Part shown: one piece after another, positions 34,084 to 43,396 of the stretch | Numbering within the stretch: the stretch's first letter is position 1 | Layout: every line of letters starts with the position of its first letter | Source of the DNA: Parafrankia sp041008525 | Lineage (GTDB): Bacteria > Actinomycetota > Actinomycetes > Frankiales > Frankiaceae | Assembly: GCF_041008525.1 (NCBI RefSeq) | Contig: NZ_JBFLUG010000018.1 | Location: 1 to 64,000, forward strand | DNA length: 64,000 bases | Direction of reading: 5' to 3' | Translations under genes and position numbers: made by a program | The notes under the pieces: generated by a model | What the model was told of the DNA's origin: nothing | Databases searched by the model: none | Seen by the model: only the letters and a program-made list of their open reading frames with translations

Positions 34084-36456
34084 ATGTCGGTTTCTGGCGA
34101 CGGCGACGACAGCGACATCGGCACGGTCAGCACAACCGTTCTGGGGTATCCACGGATTGGTCGAGCCCGTGAGCTCAAGGTGGCGACCGAGGCGTACTGG
34201 GCGGGTCGTATCGACGCCGCCGAACTGGAACGCACAGGCGCTGCGCTGCGTGCGCAGGTATGGACCGAGCTCGCCGGCGCCGGGCTGGACGCCGTGCCCT
34301 CCAACACGTTCTCGTTCTACGACCACGTGCTGGATGCGGCGGTCCTCTTCGACGCGGTTCCCGACCGCTACCGTGGCGTGGCCTCCGCCGCCGCGCGTCC
34401 CGGCCGTTCGCTGGAGCTGGACGTCTGTTTCGCCATGGCCCGTGGCGGTGCCGGCCTGCCATCGCTGGAGATGGCCAGCTGGTTCGACACCAACTACCAC
34501 TATCTTGTGCCCGAGCTCGACCAGGACACCCGGCTCCGGCTGGCCGGGCGCAAGCCGGAACGCGAGTTCACCGAGGCCAGGGCGCTTGGCCTCGACACCC
34601 GTCCGGTGCTTGTCGGCCCGCTGACCTTCCTGCTGCTGGCCAGGGCCTCAACCGTCGCGGCGGCCGGCTTCACTCCGCTGGACCTGCTGGACGATTTGGT
34701 TGCCGCCTACGCGGATCTGCTTGGCCGGCTGGCCGCGGCGGGCGCTACCTGGGTGCAGCTCGACGAGCCGGCGCTGGCCCGCGACCTGTCGGAGCGGGAG
34801 CTCGTGGGGCTGCGCCGCGCCTACACGGCACTGGCTGCGGTGCCGGCGCGACCGAAGCTTCTCGTCTCCACCTGCTTCGGCGAGATCGGCGCGGCTCTGC
34901 CAGTGCTCGCGTCGGTCGGTGTCGAGGCGATCGGGCTGGACTTCGTGGCCGCGCCTGGCAACCTGGCCGCGCTCGCCGGCATCGGCGGCATCGGCAGGAC
35001 GACGATCGTCGCGGGCCTCGTCGACGGCCGGAACGTGTGGCGCACGAATCTGCCGGCCGCGTTGTCGACCTGCGTCCCGTTGCTGGGGCTCGCCGGCGAC
35101 CTGGTGGTGAGTACCTCGTGCTCACTGCTGCACGTGCCGCTCGACCTCACCCTGGAGCGGGGCCTCGAGGCCGCGCTGGCGGACCGGATGGCCTTCGCCC
35201 GGCAGAAGGTCGAGGAGGTGGTGCTGCTCGGCCGGGCTCTGCGCGAGGATCTGCCAGCCGTGTCCGCCCAGCTCACCGGTGCCGAGTCGCGCCGCACGGC
35301 CGTGCTGGCCGGTCTTGTCGACGACGGGGTCCGGGCCCGGGTCGCGTCGGTCAGTGGTGACGGGCCGGGCCGGGTGGCGCGGGAGATCCGGGCCGGAGCG
35401 CAGACGCGGGCGCTTGGCCTGCCGGTACTGCCGACGACGACGATCGGGTCGTTCCCGCAGACCACGGCGATCCGCGCGGCCCGCGCGTCCTGGCGCGGCG
35501 GGGAGATCGCGGAGGCCGCCTACATCCGGGCGATGGAGAACGAGATCGACCAGCTCATCGCGTTACAGGAGGACATCGGCCTCGATGTGCTCGTGCACGG
35601 CGAGCCGGAGCGCAACGACATGGTCCAGTACTTCGCCGAGCAGCTCGCCGGCTGCGCGGCGACCGAACACGGCTGGGTGCAGTCCTACGGGTCACGCTAC
35701 GTCCGTCCGCCGATCCTGTTCGGCGACGTGTCGCGACCGGCGCCGATGACGGTGCGGTGGGTGTCCTATGCGCAGTCGCGTACGCAAAGGCCCGTCAAGG
35801 GAACACTGACCGGACCGGTGACAATGCTCGCCTGTTCGTTCGTCCGCAACGACCAGGCGCTGGCGGAAACCGCCCGTCAGGTTGCTCTCGCCCTGCGCGA
35901 CGAGATCGATGATCTGCAGGCCGCCGGCGTCCGGATCATCCAGGTCGACGAACCGGCGATCCAGGTGCTGCTGCCGCTGCGCCAGGCGGGATGGAAGGAG
36001 TACATGGACTGGGCGGCAGGTGTGTTCCGGTTGGCGACCTCGTCGGCGGACGCCGAGACGCAGATTCACGCCCATCTCTGTTACGCCGAGTTCGGTGACG
36101 TCGTGGCCGCGATCGGCGACCTTGACGCCGACGTCACCAGCGTCGAGGCCGCACGCTCGCGCATGAAGCTGGTCGCGGACCTGCGGCGGACGGGGCGCCA
36201 CCGGGCGATCGGCCCCGGTGTCTACGATGTCCACTCGCCGCGAGTGCCGACCGTGGCGGAGATGGAGGAGGCGCTGCAGCTGGCACTCGACGTGATCGAG
36301 CCCGCCCGGCTGTGGGTCAACCCGGACTGCGGGCTGAAGACCCGGGGGTACGCCGCGGTCGAACCCGCGCTGCGCAACATGGTCGCCGCCGCCGGCCGGG
36401 TTCGTGCGGCCCTGCCGGCCAGTAGCCGGACGGGCAGTGAGCTGCGTGGAGTCTGA
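34084..36456 (+). CDS. metE: Cobalamin-independent methionine synthase, full length (copy 2)
   Basis: A 790-residue MetE, the third MetE-type protein in the window and clearly diverged from copy 1. N-terminal barrel: VSTTVLGYPRIGRARELKVATE, AGLDAVPSNTFSFYDHVLD, STCFGEIGAALPVL. Catalytic barrel: TTTIGSFPQTTAIRAARA, HGEPERNDMVQYFAEQL, KGTLTGPVTMLACSF. Zinc ligands are kept: His and Cys in HAHLCYAEFGD, Glu in SVEAARS, Cys in NPDCGLKTRGY. ATG 34084 follows GAGGGATGGAA. Riboswitch 5 precedes it. Its N half is the nearest relative in the window of the truncated protein at 22533. Confidence 0.96.
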   Translation: MSVSGDGDDSDIGTVSTTVLGYPRIGRARELKVATEAYWAGRIDAAELERTGAALRAQVWTELAGAGLDAVPSNTFSFYDHVLDAAVLFDAVPDRYRGVASAAARPGRSLELDVCFAMARGGAGLPSLEMASWFDTNYHYLVPELDQDTRLRLAGRKPEREFTEARALGLDTRPVLVGPLTFLLLARASTVAAAGFTPLDLLDDLVAAYADLLGRLAAAGATWVQLDEPALARDLSERELVGLRRAYTALAAVPARPKLLVSTCFGEIGAALPVLASVGVEAIGLDFVAAPGNLAALAGIGGIGRTTIVAGLVDGRNVWRTNLPAALSTCVPLLGLAGDLVVSTSCSLLHVPLDLTLERGLEAALADRMAFARQKVEEVVLLGRALREDLPAVSAQLTGAESRRTAVLAGLVDDGVRARVASVSGDGPGRVAREIRAGAQTRALGLPVLPTTTIGSFPQTTAIRAARASWRGGEIAEAAYIRAMENEIDQLIALQEDIGLDVLVHGEPERNDMVQYFAEQLAGCAATEHGWVQSYGSRYVRPPILFGDVSRPAPMTVRWVSYAQSRTQRPVKGTLTGPVTMLACSFVRNDQALAETARQVALALRDEIDDLQAAGVRIIQVDEPAIQVLLPLRQAGWKEYMDWAAGVFRLATSSADAETQIHAHLCYAEFGDVVAAIGDLDADVTSVEAARSRMKLVADLRRTGRHRAIGPGVYDVHSPRVPTVAEMEEALQLALDVIEPARLWVNPDCGLKTRGYAAVEPALRNMVAAAGRVRAALPASSRTGSELRGV

Positions 36457-36506
36457 TCGCACGGACCCGCCTCGCAGTTCCTGCCCGCCCGACCATGGCT
36501 GGGCCG

Positions 36507-38123
36507 TCAGATGTCGAGAAGGTGTTCGCAGTAGGCGCGTTCTGTGACGAAGCCCGGAAGGCTCTCGTCGAGTGCGCCGTATCGGACGAGGTCACGTAGC
36601 GCGCCGACGCGGTCCGCCGGGCGGCCCTGCCAGGTTCCGGTGAGCGCTGCGAGCTCCTGCTCGAGAAGGGACTCGACAAGCGTCCTGGTGACTGGCTGGC
36701 TGTTGTCCATCAGAGTGCCGTGCTGTATCCATTGCCAGAGCTGGCAGCGGGAGATCTCCGCGGTGGCGGCGTCTTCCATGAGCCCGTCGATGGCGACGGC
36801 GCCGCGGCCGGAGAGCCAGGCGTCGAGATAACGGACAAGGACCGAGACGTTGGTCCGGACGCCGCCGACCGTGACCGCGCCGGAGGTCTTGTGCACCGCG
36901 AGCAGGTCCGTCGCGGTGGTCTCGAGGCCTTGGCTCTGCTGCCTGCTCCCGACCTGGTTCGGTCGTTCACCGAGCACGGCCGTAAAGGCCTCCTGGCAGG
37001 TCTCGACCAGACCGGGGTGAGCGACCCACGAGCCGTCGAACCCGTCAGCGGCCTCTCGGTCCTTGTCGGCACGGACCCGTGCCAGAGCGTCCTTCGTCGC
37101 CTCGGCATCTCTGCCCGGGATGACAGCTGCCATCCCGCCGATCGCATGGGCCCCGCGTCGGTGGCACGTGCGGACGAGCAGTTCGGTGTAGGCCCGCATG
37201 AACGGCACTGTCATGGTCACGTCGCTGCGGTCGGGCAACACGAACTCAGGATCCGAACCGAAGTTCTTGATCAGGCTGAAAACGTAGTCCCAGCGACCAG
37301 CATTGAGGCCGGAGGCATGGTCACGCAGCTCGTAGAGGATCTCCTCCATCTCGAAAGCCGCGGTGATCGTCTCGATGAGAACGGTCGCCCGGATCGAGCT
37401 GACCGGAAGGTCGAGCCGGTCCTGTGCGAAGACGAAGACGTCGTTCCAGAGCCTCGCCTCCAGATGGCTTTCCAGTTTCGGGAGGTAGAAGTAGATTCCT
37501 TCGCCGCGGTCGACCCGCGCCTGGGCATTGTGGAAGAAGTACAGCCCGAAATCGACCAGCGCACCAGCTATCGGTTCGGAGTCGACCTGGATGTGGCGCT
37601 CGGGCAGGTGCCAGCCACGTGGGCGGACCACGATTGTGGCGGTGCTGTCCGCGAGCGTGTACTCCCGACCGACCGCGGTGACATGTCGGAGGGTTCCGGC
37701 GACGGCATCCTTCAGGTTGATCTGACCCTCGATGATGTTGGCCCAGGTCGGGCTGGTCGCATCCTCGAAGTCGGCCATCCAGACCTCGGCACCCGAGTTC
37801 AGGGCATTGATCGACATCTTCGCATCGGTCGGTCCGGTGATCTCCACGCGCCGGTCGACGAGGCCCGCTGCCGGTGGCGGAACCTGCCACCCGGAGTCCT
37901 CGCGAATGTGTCGGGTCTCGGGCAGGAAGTCGAGCGCGTCCCGGGCCGGGTTGCGATGGCTACGGGCCTCGAGGATGGCGCGGCGCCGGGCCCCGAAGGT
38001 CCGATGCAGCTCGCGCAGGAAGTCGAGGGCCGACGGCGTGACTATTTCGTCGTAACGCGGGCCGTCGTGGCCCCTGACCGTGACATGGCGGATCGCGGAA
38101 GGGGTGGCCGCCTTGACATTCAT
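36507..38123 (-). CDS. aceB: Malate synthase A
   Basis: A 538-residue malate synthase of A type; it condenses glyoxylate with acetyl-CoA in the glyoxylate shunt. Visible are ETRHIREDSGWQVPP, INALNSGAEVWMADFEDA, VVRPRGWHLPE (glyoxylate-binding Arg), IETITAAFEMEEI (metal Glu), AGRWDYVFS (metal Asp), GFDGSWVAHPGLV and the catalytic Asp in LMEDAATAEISRCQLWQW. ATG 38123 shares its last base with the aceA stop (TGATG), so aceA-aceB are translationally coupled. The 3-prime end is convergent with metE copy 2, 50 bases away. Confidence 0.97.
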   Translation of the reverse strand: MNVKAATPSAIRHVTVRGHDGPRYDEIVTPSALDFLRELHRTFGARRRAILEARSHRNPARDALDFLPETRHIREDSGWQVPPPAAGLVDRRVEITGPTDAKMSINALNSGAEVWMADFEDATSPTWANIIEGQINLKDAVAGTLRHVTAVGREYTLADSTATIVVRPRGWHLPERHIQVDSEPIAGALVDFGLYFFHNAQARVDRGEGIYFYLPKLESHLEARLWNDVFVFAQDRLDLPVSSIRATVLIETITAAFEMEEILYELRDHASGLNAGRWDYVFSLIKNFGSDPEFVLPDRSDVTMTVPFMRAYTELLVRTCHRRGAHAIGGMAAVIPGRDAEATKDALARVRADKDREAADGFDGSWVAHPGLVETCQEAFTAVLGERPNQVGSRQQSQGLETTATDLLAVHKTSGAVTVGGVRTNVSVLVRYLDAWLSGRGAVAIDGLMEDAATAEISRCQLWQWIQHGTLMDNSQPVTRTLVESLLEQELAALTGTWQGRPADRVGALRDLVRYGALDESLPGFVTERAYCEHLLDI

Positions 38124-39412
38124 CAGAACTGCGCCTCCTCGGTCGATCCGGTCAGCGCGGTGGTCGAGGACTCGGGGTTGACGGTGGTGCTGATAGCGTC
38201 GAAATAGCCCGTCCCGACCTCGCGCTGGTGGCGGGTCGCGGTGTAGCCGAGAGCCTCGGCCCCGAACTCGCGCTCCTGCAGGTCGACATAGGCGGTCATG
38301 CCCTCGCGGGCGTAACCGTACGCAAGGTCGAACATCGAGTAGTTGAGGGCGTGGAAGCCGGCCAGAGTGATGAACTGGAACTTGTAGCCCATGGCACCGA
38401 GCTCGCGCTGGTACTTGGCGATGGTGGCGTCGTCGAGGTTCTTCTTCCAGTTGAAGGACGGCGAGCAGTTGTAGGCCAGCAGCTGGTCGGGGCGCTCCTT
38501 TCGGACGCCCTCGGCGAACTGGCGGGCAACCTCCAGGTCGGGCTCGGAGGTCTCCATCCACAGCAGGTCGGCGTACTCGGAATAGGCGATGCCCCGCTCG
38601 ATGCACGGCTCCACACCGTTGCGGACGTGGTAAAAACCCTCCGATGAACGCTCACCGGTGATGAACCTGCGGTCGCGTTCGTCGACATCGCTGGTGATGA
38701 GCGTCGCGGCCTGGGCATCGGTGCGGGCGATCACGATGCTGGGTACGCCCGCGACGTCGGCCGCGAGGCGCGCCGCGTTCAGGGTGCGCTCGTGCTGCCT
38801 GGTCGGGATGAGCACCTTGCCGCCGAGATGGCCGCACTTCTTCTCCGAGGAGAGCTGGTCCTCCCAGTGCACCCCGGCCGCACCGGCAGCGATCATCGCC
38901 CGCATCAGTTCGTAGGCGTTGAGCGGACCGCCGAAGCCGGCCTCGGCGTCGGCGACGATCGGTGCGAGCCAGTCGCGGGTCACGTCGCCCTCGGCATGCT
39001 CGAGCTGGTCCGCGCGCAGCAGGGCGTTGTTGATCCTGCGCACCACGGCCGGCACCGAGTTGGCCGGATAGAGGCTCTGGTCCGGGTAGGTGTGGCCGGC
39101 CAGGTTCGCGTCGGCGGCGACCTGCCAGCCCGACAGATAGATCGCGCGCAGTCCGGCGCGGACCTGCTGGACAGCCTGGTTGCCGGTCAGCGCGCCGAGC
39201 GCATGTACGTACTCCGGAGCGTCCGGCGCCTGCCCGCTGACCAGCTCCCACAGCTTGCGGGCACCGAGATCGGCCAAGGTGTGGGCTTCCTGGACGGTAC
39301 CGCGGAGCCGGACGACATCGGCACCGCTGTAGTCACGCCTGACTCCCTTCCAGCGCGGGTCGTTCGACCACTGCTGCTCCAGCTCTTCGGCGTTGCGCGG
39401 GTTGCTCGTCAT
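38123..39412 (-). CDS. aceA: Isocitrate lyase
   Basis: A 429-residue isocitrate lyase, splitting isocitrate into succinate and glyoxylate. The active-site signature EKKCGHLGGKVLIPT is intact with the catalytic Cys near residue 190, and WEDQLSSEKKCGH, PSIVIARTDAQAA, YNCSPSFNWKKNLD and QFITLAGFHALNYSMFDLA are typical. ATG 39412 has GGAGGAG upstream. First gene of the aceA-aceB operon, divergent from the ScfR-type regulator. It allows growth on acetate, fatty acids and, as a side activity in mycobacteria, methylisocitrate. Confidence 0.97.
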   Translation of the reverse strand: MTSNPRNAEELEQQWSNDPRWKGVRRDYSGADVVRLRGTVQEAHTLADLGARKLWELVSGQAPDAPEYVHALGALTGNQAVQQVRAGLRAIYLSGWQVAADANLAGHTYPDQSLYPANSVPAVVRRINNALLRADQLEHAEGDVTRDWLAPIVADAEAGFGGPLNAYELMRAMIAAGAAGVHWEDQLSSEKKCGHLGGKVLIPTRQHERTLNAARLAADVAGVPSIVIARTDAQAATLITSDVDERDRRFITGERSSEGFYHVRNGVEPCIERGIAYSEYADLLWMETSEPDLEVARQFAEGVRKERPDQLLAYNCSPSFNWKKNLDDATIAKYQRELGAMGYKFQFITLAGFHALNYSMFDLAYGYAREGMTAYVDLQEREFGAEALGYTATRHQREVGTGYFDAISTTVNPESSTTALTGSTEEAQF

Positions 39413-39518
39413 GGCGGTCTCCTCCGGGGTGCGTGGCCGGCTGGCAACCAGCACACCTCCTGCGAGGCAGGGGGGCCATGCACGCACTCGGCCAACTTCT
39501 GACAACCACATCCGCGGG

Positions 39519-39538
39519 TGTTGCAAAGTTTGCGAAAG
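39519..39538. promoter_or_regulatory. Candidate RamB/PrpR-type operator
   Basis: TGTTGCAAAGTTTGCGAAAG lies in the 329-base gap between divergent aceA and the ScfR-type regulator. It contains adjacent TTGCAAA and TTTGCGAAA halves, close to the TTTGCAAA-type sites known for RamB and PrpR in corynebacteria and mycobacteria. A related GCAAATTCC follows. No protein-binding evidence exists here. Confidence 0.5.
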
Positions 39539-39741
39539 AGGGCCCGCAAATTCCCTGGCCGACCTGCCTTCCACCTCTGTGGCCGCAGTGGGTTGATCTG
39601 CCGGAACATCGATCATGACGGTCGGCGGGAATTGCACCGGGGAGCCACGAGGCAGCTGATGGAGAAATGAGGGCCCTGTCGGGAAATGTGGTCAGGGCGG
39701 CACCCTACGCGCACTTTCGGACGGCACTAGGATACTGGTTC

Positions 39742-41145
39742 ATGGACAAGGTCTTCGCGGGAACACGTCTGCGTCGACTGCGTGAGGAACGCGGCCTGAA
39801 TCAGGTCGAGCTCGCTCGCATCCTGATGATCTCGTCGAGCTACCTGAACCAGATCGAGCACGACACCCGGCCGCTCACCGCCACGGTGCTCGTGCGGCTG
39901 GCCGAGACCTTCGGGATCGACCCGGCCTTCTTCACGCCACGTGACACCGCCAGGCAGCTCGCCGAGCTGCGTGAGGCGCTGCCGGAGGCCACCAGAGGCC
40001 AGCCGCTGCCACTCAGCGACCTGCAGCAGGTCGCGGCGTCCATGCCCGAGGTGTCCGATGCCGTGGTTGCCCTGCACCGTCGCTATCGCGACGCGATGAC
40101 GCTGCTGGAGTCGCTGACCGACGGCCGTACCGAGACCCCGGCCCTGATGTCGCACGAGCAGGTGCGGGACTTCTTCTACCGCCGGCAGAACTATGTCGAC
40201 GTGTTGGACCGGACCGCGGAGGACCTCGCCGCGACTGTTGGTACGCGCCGCGGTGAGGTCCGCCGGCGGCTACGGGTGTACCTGGAGGACAGGCACGGCA
40301 TACGGGTCGTCACGGCGCGCGGTGCCGACGAGGGCGCCACCCACGTCTTCGACGGCGGTGGGCGCACCCTCACCCTCGCCGCCGACCTGCGACCCGGGCA
40401 GCAGGCGTTCCGAATGGCCGAGCAACTGGCCTATCTGGAGGCCGCCAGGGAGATCGACGAGACCCTCGACGCCGAGGAATGGCCCGACGAGACCACTCGG
40501 GGGCTCGCGAGAATCGGGTTGGCACATCACTTCGCCGGTGCGTTCGTGCTGCCCTACGGTCCCTTCTTCCGCGCCGCGGAACGGCTGAGCTACGACGCCG
40601 AGCTGCTTGCCGAGTACTTCGGTGTGGGTTACGAGACGATCGCGCACAGACTGAGCACTCTCCAGCGGCCAGGCATGCGCGGCGTGCCGTTCATCTTCGT
40701 ACGCGTCGACAGGGCAGGGAACATCTCCAAACGGCAGTCCGCGACGAGCTTCCACTTCTCCCGCAGTGGGGGGACCTGTCCGCTCTGGAACGTCTATGAC
40801 GCCTTTACCGCGCCCGGGCGCGGCAACGTTCAGGTTGCCGAAATGCCCGACGGTCAGCGCTACCTGTGGATCGCCCGCACCGTCACGCGCCGTCGCGGCG
40901 GCTACGGCGCTCCGGTGAAGACCTTCGTCATCGGTCTCGGGTGCGAACTTCGCCAGGCCGGCCGCCTCGTCTACAGCAAAGGCCTCGACCTGGCCCACCC
41001 CGAGGTGACGTTGATCGGCCCGGGGTGCCGCACCTGCGATCGCGGCGAGTGCCCACAGCGCGCCGCGCCGCCGATCGGTCGCCCGCTCCTCGTCGACGAG
41101 TCCCGCGGGAGCTTCACGCCCTACCCGCTCCGGCAGCCGCAATGA
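39742..41145 (+). CDS. ScfR-family regulator (RamB/PrpR-like)
   Basis: A 467-residue regulator. An N-terminal XRE helix-turn-helix (RLRRLREERGLNQVELARIL, SSYLNQIEHDTRPLTATVL) is followed by an IrrE-like middle region and a C-terminal DUF2083 domain. That domain holds GGTCPLWNVY, GLGCELRQAGRLVY and the cluster GCRTCDRGECPQR; the conserved Cys residues could hold an Fe-S cluster, as reported for mycobacterial PrpR. Members of this short-chain fatty acyl-CoA regulator group control isocitrate lyase and methylcitrate genes. Its position, divergent from aceA-aceB and next to the prp operon, fits either role. ATG 39742 begins the HTH (MDKVFAGTRL); farther upstream is probably not coding. Confidence 0.92.
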   Translation: MDKVFAGTRLRRLREERGLNQVELARILMISSSYLNQIEHDTRPLTATVLVRLAETFGIDPAFFTPRDTARQLAELREALPEATRGQPLPLSDLQQVAASMPEVSDAVVALHRRYRDAMTLLESLTDGRTETPALMSHEQVRDFFYRRQNYVDVLDRTAEDLAATVGTRRGEVRRRLRVYLEDRHGIRVVTARGADEGATHVFDGGGRTLTLAADLRPGQQAFRMAEQLAYLEAAREIDETLDAEEWPDETTRGLARIGLAHHFAGAFVLPYGPFFRAAERLSYDAELLAEYFGVGYETIAHRLSTLQRPGMRGVPFIFVRVDRAGNISKRQSATSFHFSRSGGTCPLWNVYDAFTAPGRGNVQVAEMPDGQRYLWIARTVTRRRGGYGAPVKTFVIGLGCELRQAGRLVYSKGLDLAHPEVTLIGPGCRTCDRGECPQRAAPPIGRPLLVDESRGSFTPYPLRQPQ

Positions 41146-41256
41146 CCGTCCGCCAGCCGATGGGCCGTCCGGATCCCGCGGTGTCTCCTCGGGACCGCTA
41201 CCCGCGGGGGTTGCGTAATCCTCCCCCCTCCGCAGCTGCAATGGGCAGCATTGTCA

Positions 41257-41304
41257 CGGTCAGCCGGTCAGCCGGTCAGCCGGTCAGCCGGTCAGCCGGT
41301 CAGC
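41257..41304. repeat. Six tandem copies of CGGTCAGC reaching into the prpC stop codon
   Basis: Six perfect 8-base units run from 41257 to 41304 between the convergent regulator and prpC genes. The prpC stop (41300-41302, minus strand) lies in the last unit. An 8-base unit is not a multiple of three, so if the array grew or shrank at the stop end it could alter the very C terminus of PrpC. Confidence 0.85.
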
Positions 41305-42448
41305 CTGCGAGCCGGTGCGCGGCGAGTGGGACGCTGCGCTCGTCGGAACCGACGTAGCTCGACAGTGGCCGGATGAGCGCGTTCGCGGCGAGCTGCTCGA
41401 TGACGTGCGCCGTCCACCCGGTGATCCGTGACATGACGAAGATCGGGGTGAAGGTCGGGATGTCGAAGCCCATCAGGTGGTAGGCCGGCCCGGTGGGGAA
41501 GTCGAGGTTCGGGTGGAGGTTCTTCTCCCGGATCATCACGGCTTCCAGCGCCGTGTACATCGCCAGGACCTGCTCACCGGCCTCGCCGTTCGCCTTGGCG
41601 AGGCGTTCCAGCTCGGCCCGCATTGTGGGAACCCGAGAGTCGCCGGACTTGTAGACGCGGTGCCCGAAGCCCATGACCTTGCGCCTGCTCTCGAGTGCGT
41701 CGAGCATCCACCGCTCGGCGTCGGCCGGGTCGCCGATCTCGTCGAACATGTGCATGACGGCTTCGTTCGCACCGCCGTGCAGGGGGCCCTTGAGAGCGCC
41801 GATACCCGCGGTCACCGCGCTGTAGATGTCGGACAGCGTCGAGGTGACGACCCGGGCGGTGAACGTCGAGGCGTTGAAGCTGTGCTCGGCGTAAAGAATG
41901 AGCGAGACGTCGAAGGCCCGCACGATCGCGTCGTCGGGCACCTCGCCGAAGCACATGTGGAAGAAGTTCTCGGCGAACCCGAGGGACGGGTCGGGCAGGA
42001 TCGGGTCCTGCCCGCGGCGGCGGCGCTGGTCGATGGCGACCACCGTGGGCAGCTTCGCCATGAGGTCGAGTGACTTGACCAGGTTGGCCTCGATAGAGCC
42101 GTCGTCCTCGGTGGGGTCCTGAGCACCCAGGTAGCTGACAGCGGTGCGCAGGACGTCCATCGGGTGGCACGTTTCGGGCAGCCGGGCGAGCAGGCCCATC
42201 AGGGTCCGGTCGATGCCGCGGCGGGCGCGTTCGGCGTCGGTGAAGCCGCGCAGCTGCTCGGTGGTGGGGAGCTCACCGTGCCAGATGAGGTAGGCGACCT
42301 CCTCGAACGAGCATTCGGCGGCGAGCTGCTGCACGGGGTATCCGCGGTAGGTCAGCGAGTTGGTGTCGGGGTTGACCATCGACACGGAGGTGGTGTCGAC
42401 GACGACTCCGGCCAGACCCTTGCGCACCGTGGATTCGGTGGTGGCCAT
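41300..42448 (-). CDS. prpC: 2-methylcitrate synthase / citrate synthase family
   Basis: A 382-residue citrate synthase fold. It has the catalytic His-containing HSFNASTFTARVVTST and GALKGPLHGGANEAVM, and RRKVMGFGHRVYKSGDSRVP, LEAVMIREKNLHPNLDFPTGPAYHLMGFD (Asp) and FVMSRITGWTAHVIEQ. In this operon with prpD and prpB it should join propionyl-CoA with oxaloacetate. ATG 42448 follows GGAAGGAC. Last gene of the operon; its stop sits in an 8-base tandem repeat. Confidence 0.93.
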   Translation of the reverse strand: MATTESTVRKGLAGVVVDTTSVSMVNPDTNSLTYRGYPVQQLAAECSFEEVAYLIWHGELPTTEQLRGFTDAERARRGIDRTLMGLLARLPETCHPMDVLRTAVSYLGAQDPTEDDGSIEANLVKSLDLMAKLPTVVAIDQRRRRGQDPILPDPSLGFAENFFHMCFGEVPDDAIVRAFDVSLILYAEHSFNASTFTARVVTSTLSDIYSAVTAGIGALKGPLHGGANEAVMHMFDEIGDPADAERWMLDALESRRKVMGFGHRVYKSGDSRVPTMRAELERLAKANGEAGEQVLAMYTALEAVMIREKNLHPNLDFPTGPAYHLMGFDIPTFTPIFVMSRITGWTAHVIEQLAANALIRPLSSYVGSDERSVPLAAHRLAG

Positions 42449-42481
42449 GGCAGATGTCCTTCCAGAAGGGAAGACGGACGT

Positions 42482-43375
42482 TCAGATCCGGAAGTTGAAG
42501 ATGTCGGTGTCGAAGGCGTTGTACGCGGGATAGTCGAGGAGTTCGTAGAGCCGGGAGCGGGTTTGCATCCGGTCGACCAGGCCGGCCTGGGTGCCGTCGG
42601 CGAGAATGCGGCGCAGGCCGTCCTCGACGGCGCCCATCGCCAGGCGCAGCAGGGTGACCGGGTAGATGACCAGGTTCACACCGGCGGAGGCCAGCGTGTC
42701 CGCCGTGAGGAGTTCGCTTTTCCCGAACTCGGTCATGTTGGCCAGGATCGGCACGTCGACGGCCCTGCGGACGGCCTCGAACTCGGACGCGTCGGCCATC
42801 GCCTCCGGGAAGATCATGTCGGCGCCTGCGCCGGCGTAGGCGCGGGCCCGTTCGAGGGCACCTTCGAGTCCTTCGGAGGCGCGGGCGTCGGTACGTGCGC
42901 AGATGACGAAGTTGTCGTCGCGGCGGGCGGCGACGGCCGCGCCGATCCGTCGGACCATCTCGTCGGTGCTGACCACGGACTTGCCGTCGAGATGCCCGCA
43001 CCGTTTCGGGTTGACCTGGTCCTCGAGGTGGCAGCCGGCGAGGCCGGCGTCCTCCAGGGTCTGGATGGTGCGGGCGATGTTCATCGGCTCACCGAAGCCG
43101 GTGTCGGCGTCGACGAGGGCGGGCAGGTCGGTGACCCGGGCGATCTGCCCGGCCCGGCCCGCCACCTCGGTGAGCGTGGTGAGGCCGATGTCGGGCAGTG
43201 CAAGGTCGGCGGAGAGCACCGCGCCGGAGATGTACACGCCGTCGAAGCCGAGTTCGGTGATGAGAACGGCGGACAGCGGGTTGAACGCGCCGGGGAAGCG
43301 CAACAGCCGGCCTGTGCGCAGCGCGTCACGGAACGCGGCGCGGCGGGCGTGGGCGGGTGTTCTCGCGTGCAGCAT
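42482..43375 (-). CDS. prpB: 2-methylisocitrate lyase
   Basis: A 297-residue lyase of the isocitrate lyase/PEP mutase superfamily, cleaving 2-methylisocitrate to pyruvate and succinate. The active-site loop reads NPKRCGHLDGKSVVS with the catalytic Cys; FPGAFNPLSAVLITELGFDGVYISG, LVDADTGFGEP (Mg2+ Asp) and ICARTDARASEG are typical. Its length (290-300) separates it from isocitrate lyase. ATG 43375 follows GAGGGG. It sits between prpD and prpC. Confidence 0.95.
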   Translation of the reverse strand: MLHARTPAHARRAAFRDALRTGRLLRFPGAFNPLSAVLITELGFDGVYISGAVLSADLALPDIGLTTLTEVAGRAGQIARVTDLPALVDADTGFGEPMNIARTIQTLEDAGLAGCHLEDQVNPKRCGHLDGKSVVSTDEMVRRIGAAVAARRDDNFVICARTDARASEGLEGALERARAYAGAGADMIFPEAMADASEFEAVRRAVDVPILANMTEFGKSELLTADTLASAGVNLVIYPVTLLRLAMGAVEDGLRRILADGTQAGLVDRMQTRSRLYELLDYPAYNAFDTDIFNFRI

Positions 43376-43396
43376 CGGTCGGACGTCCCCTCGCCT

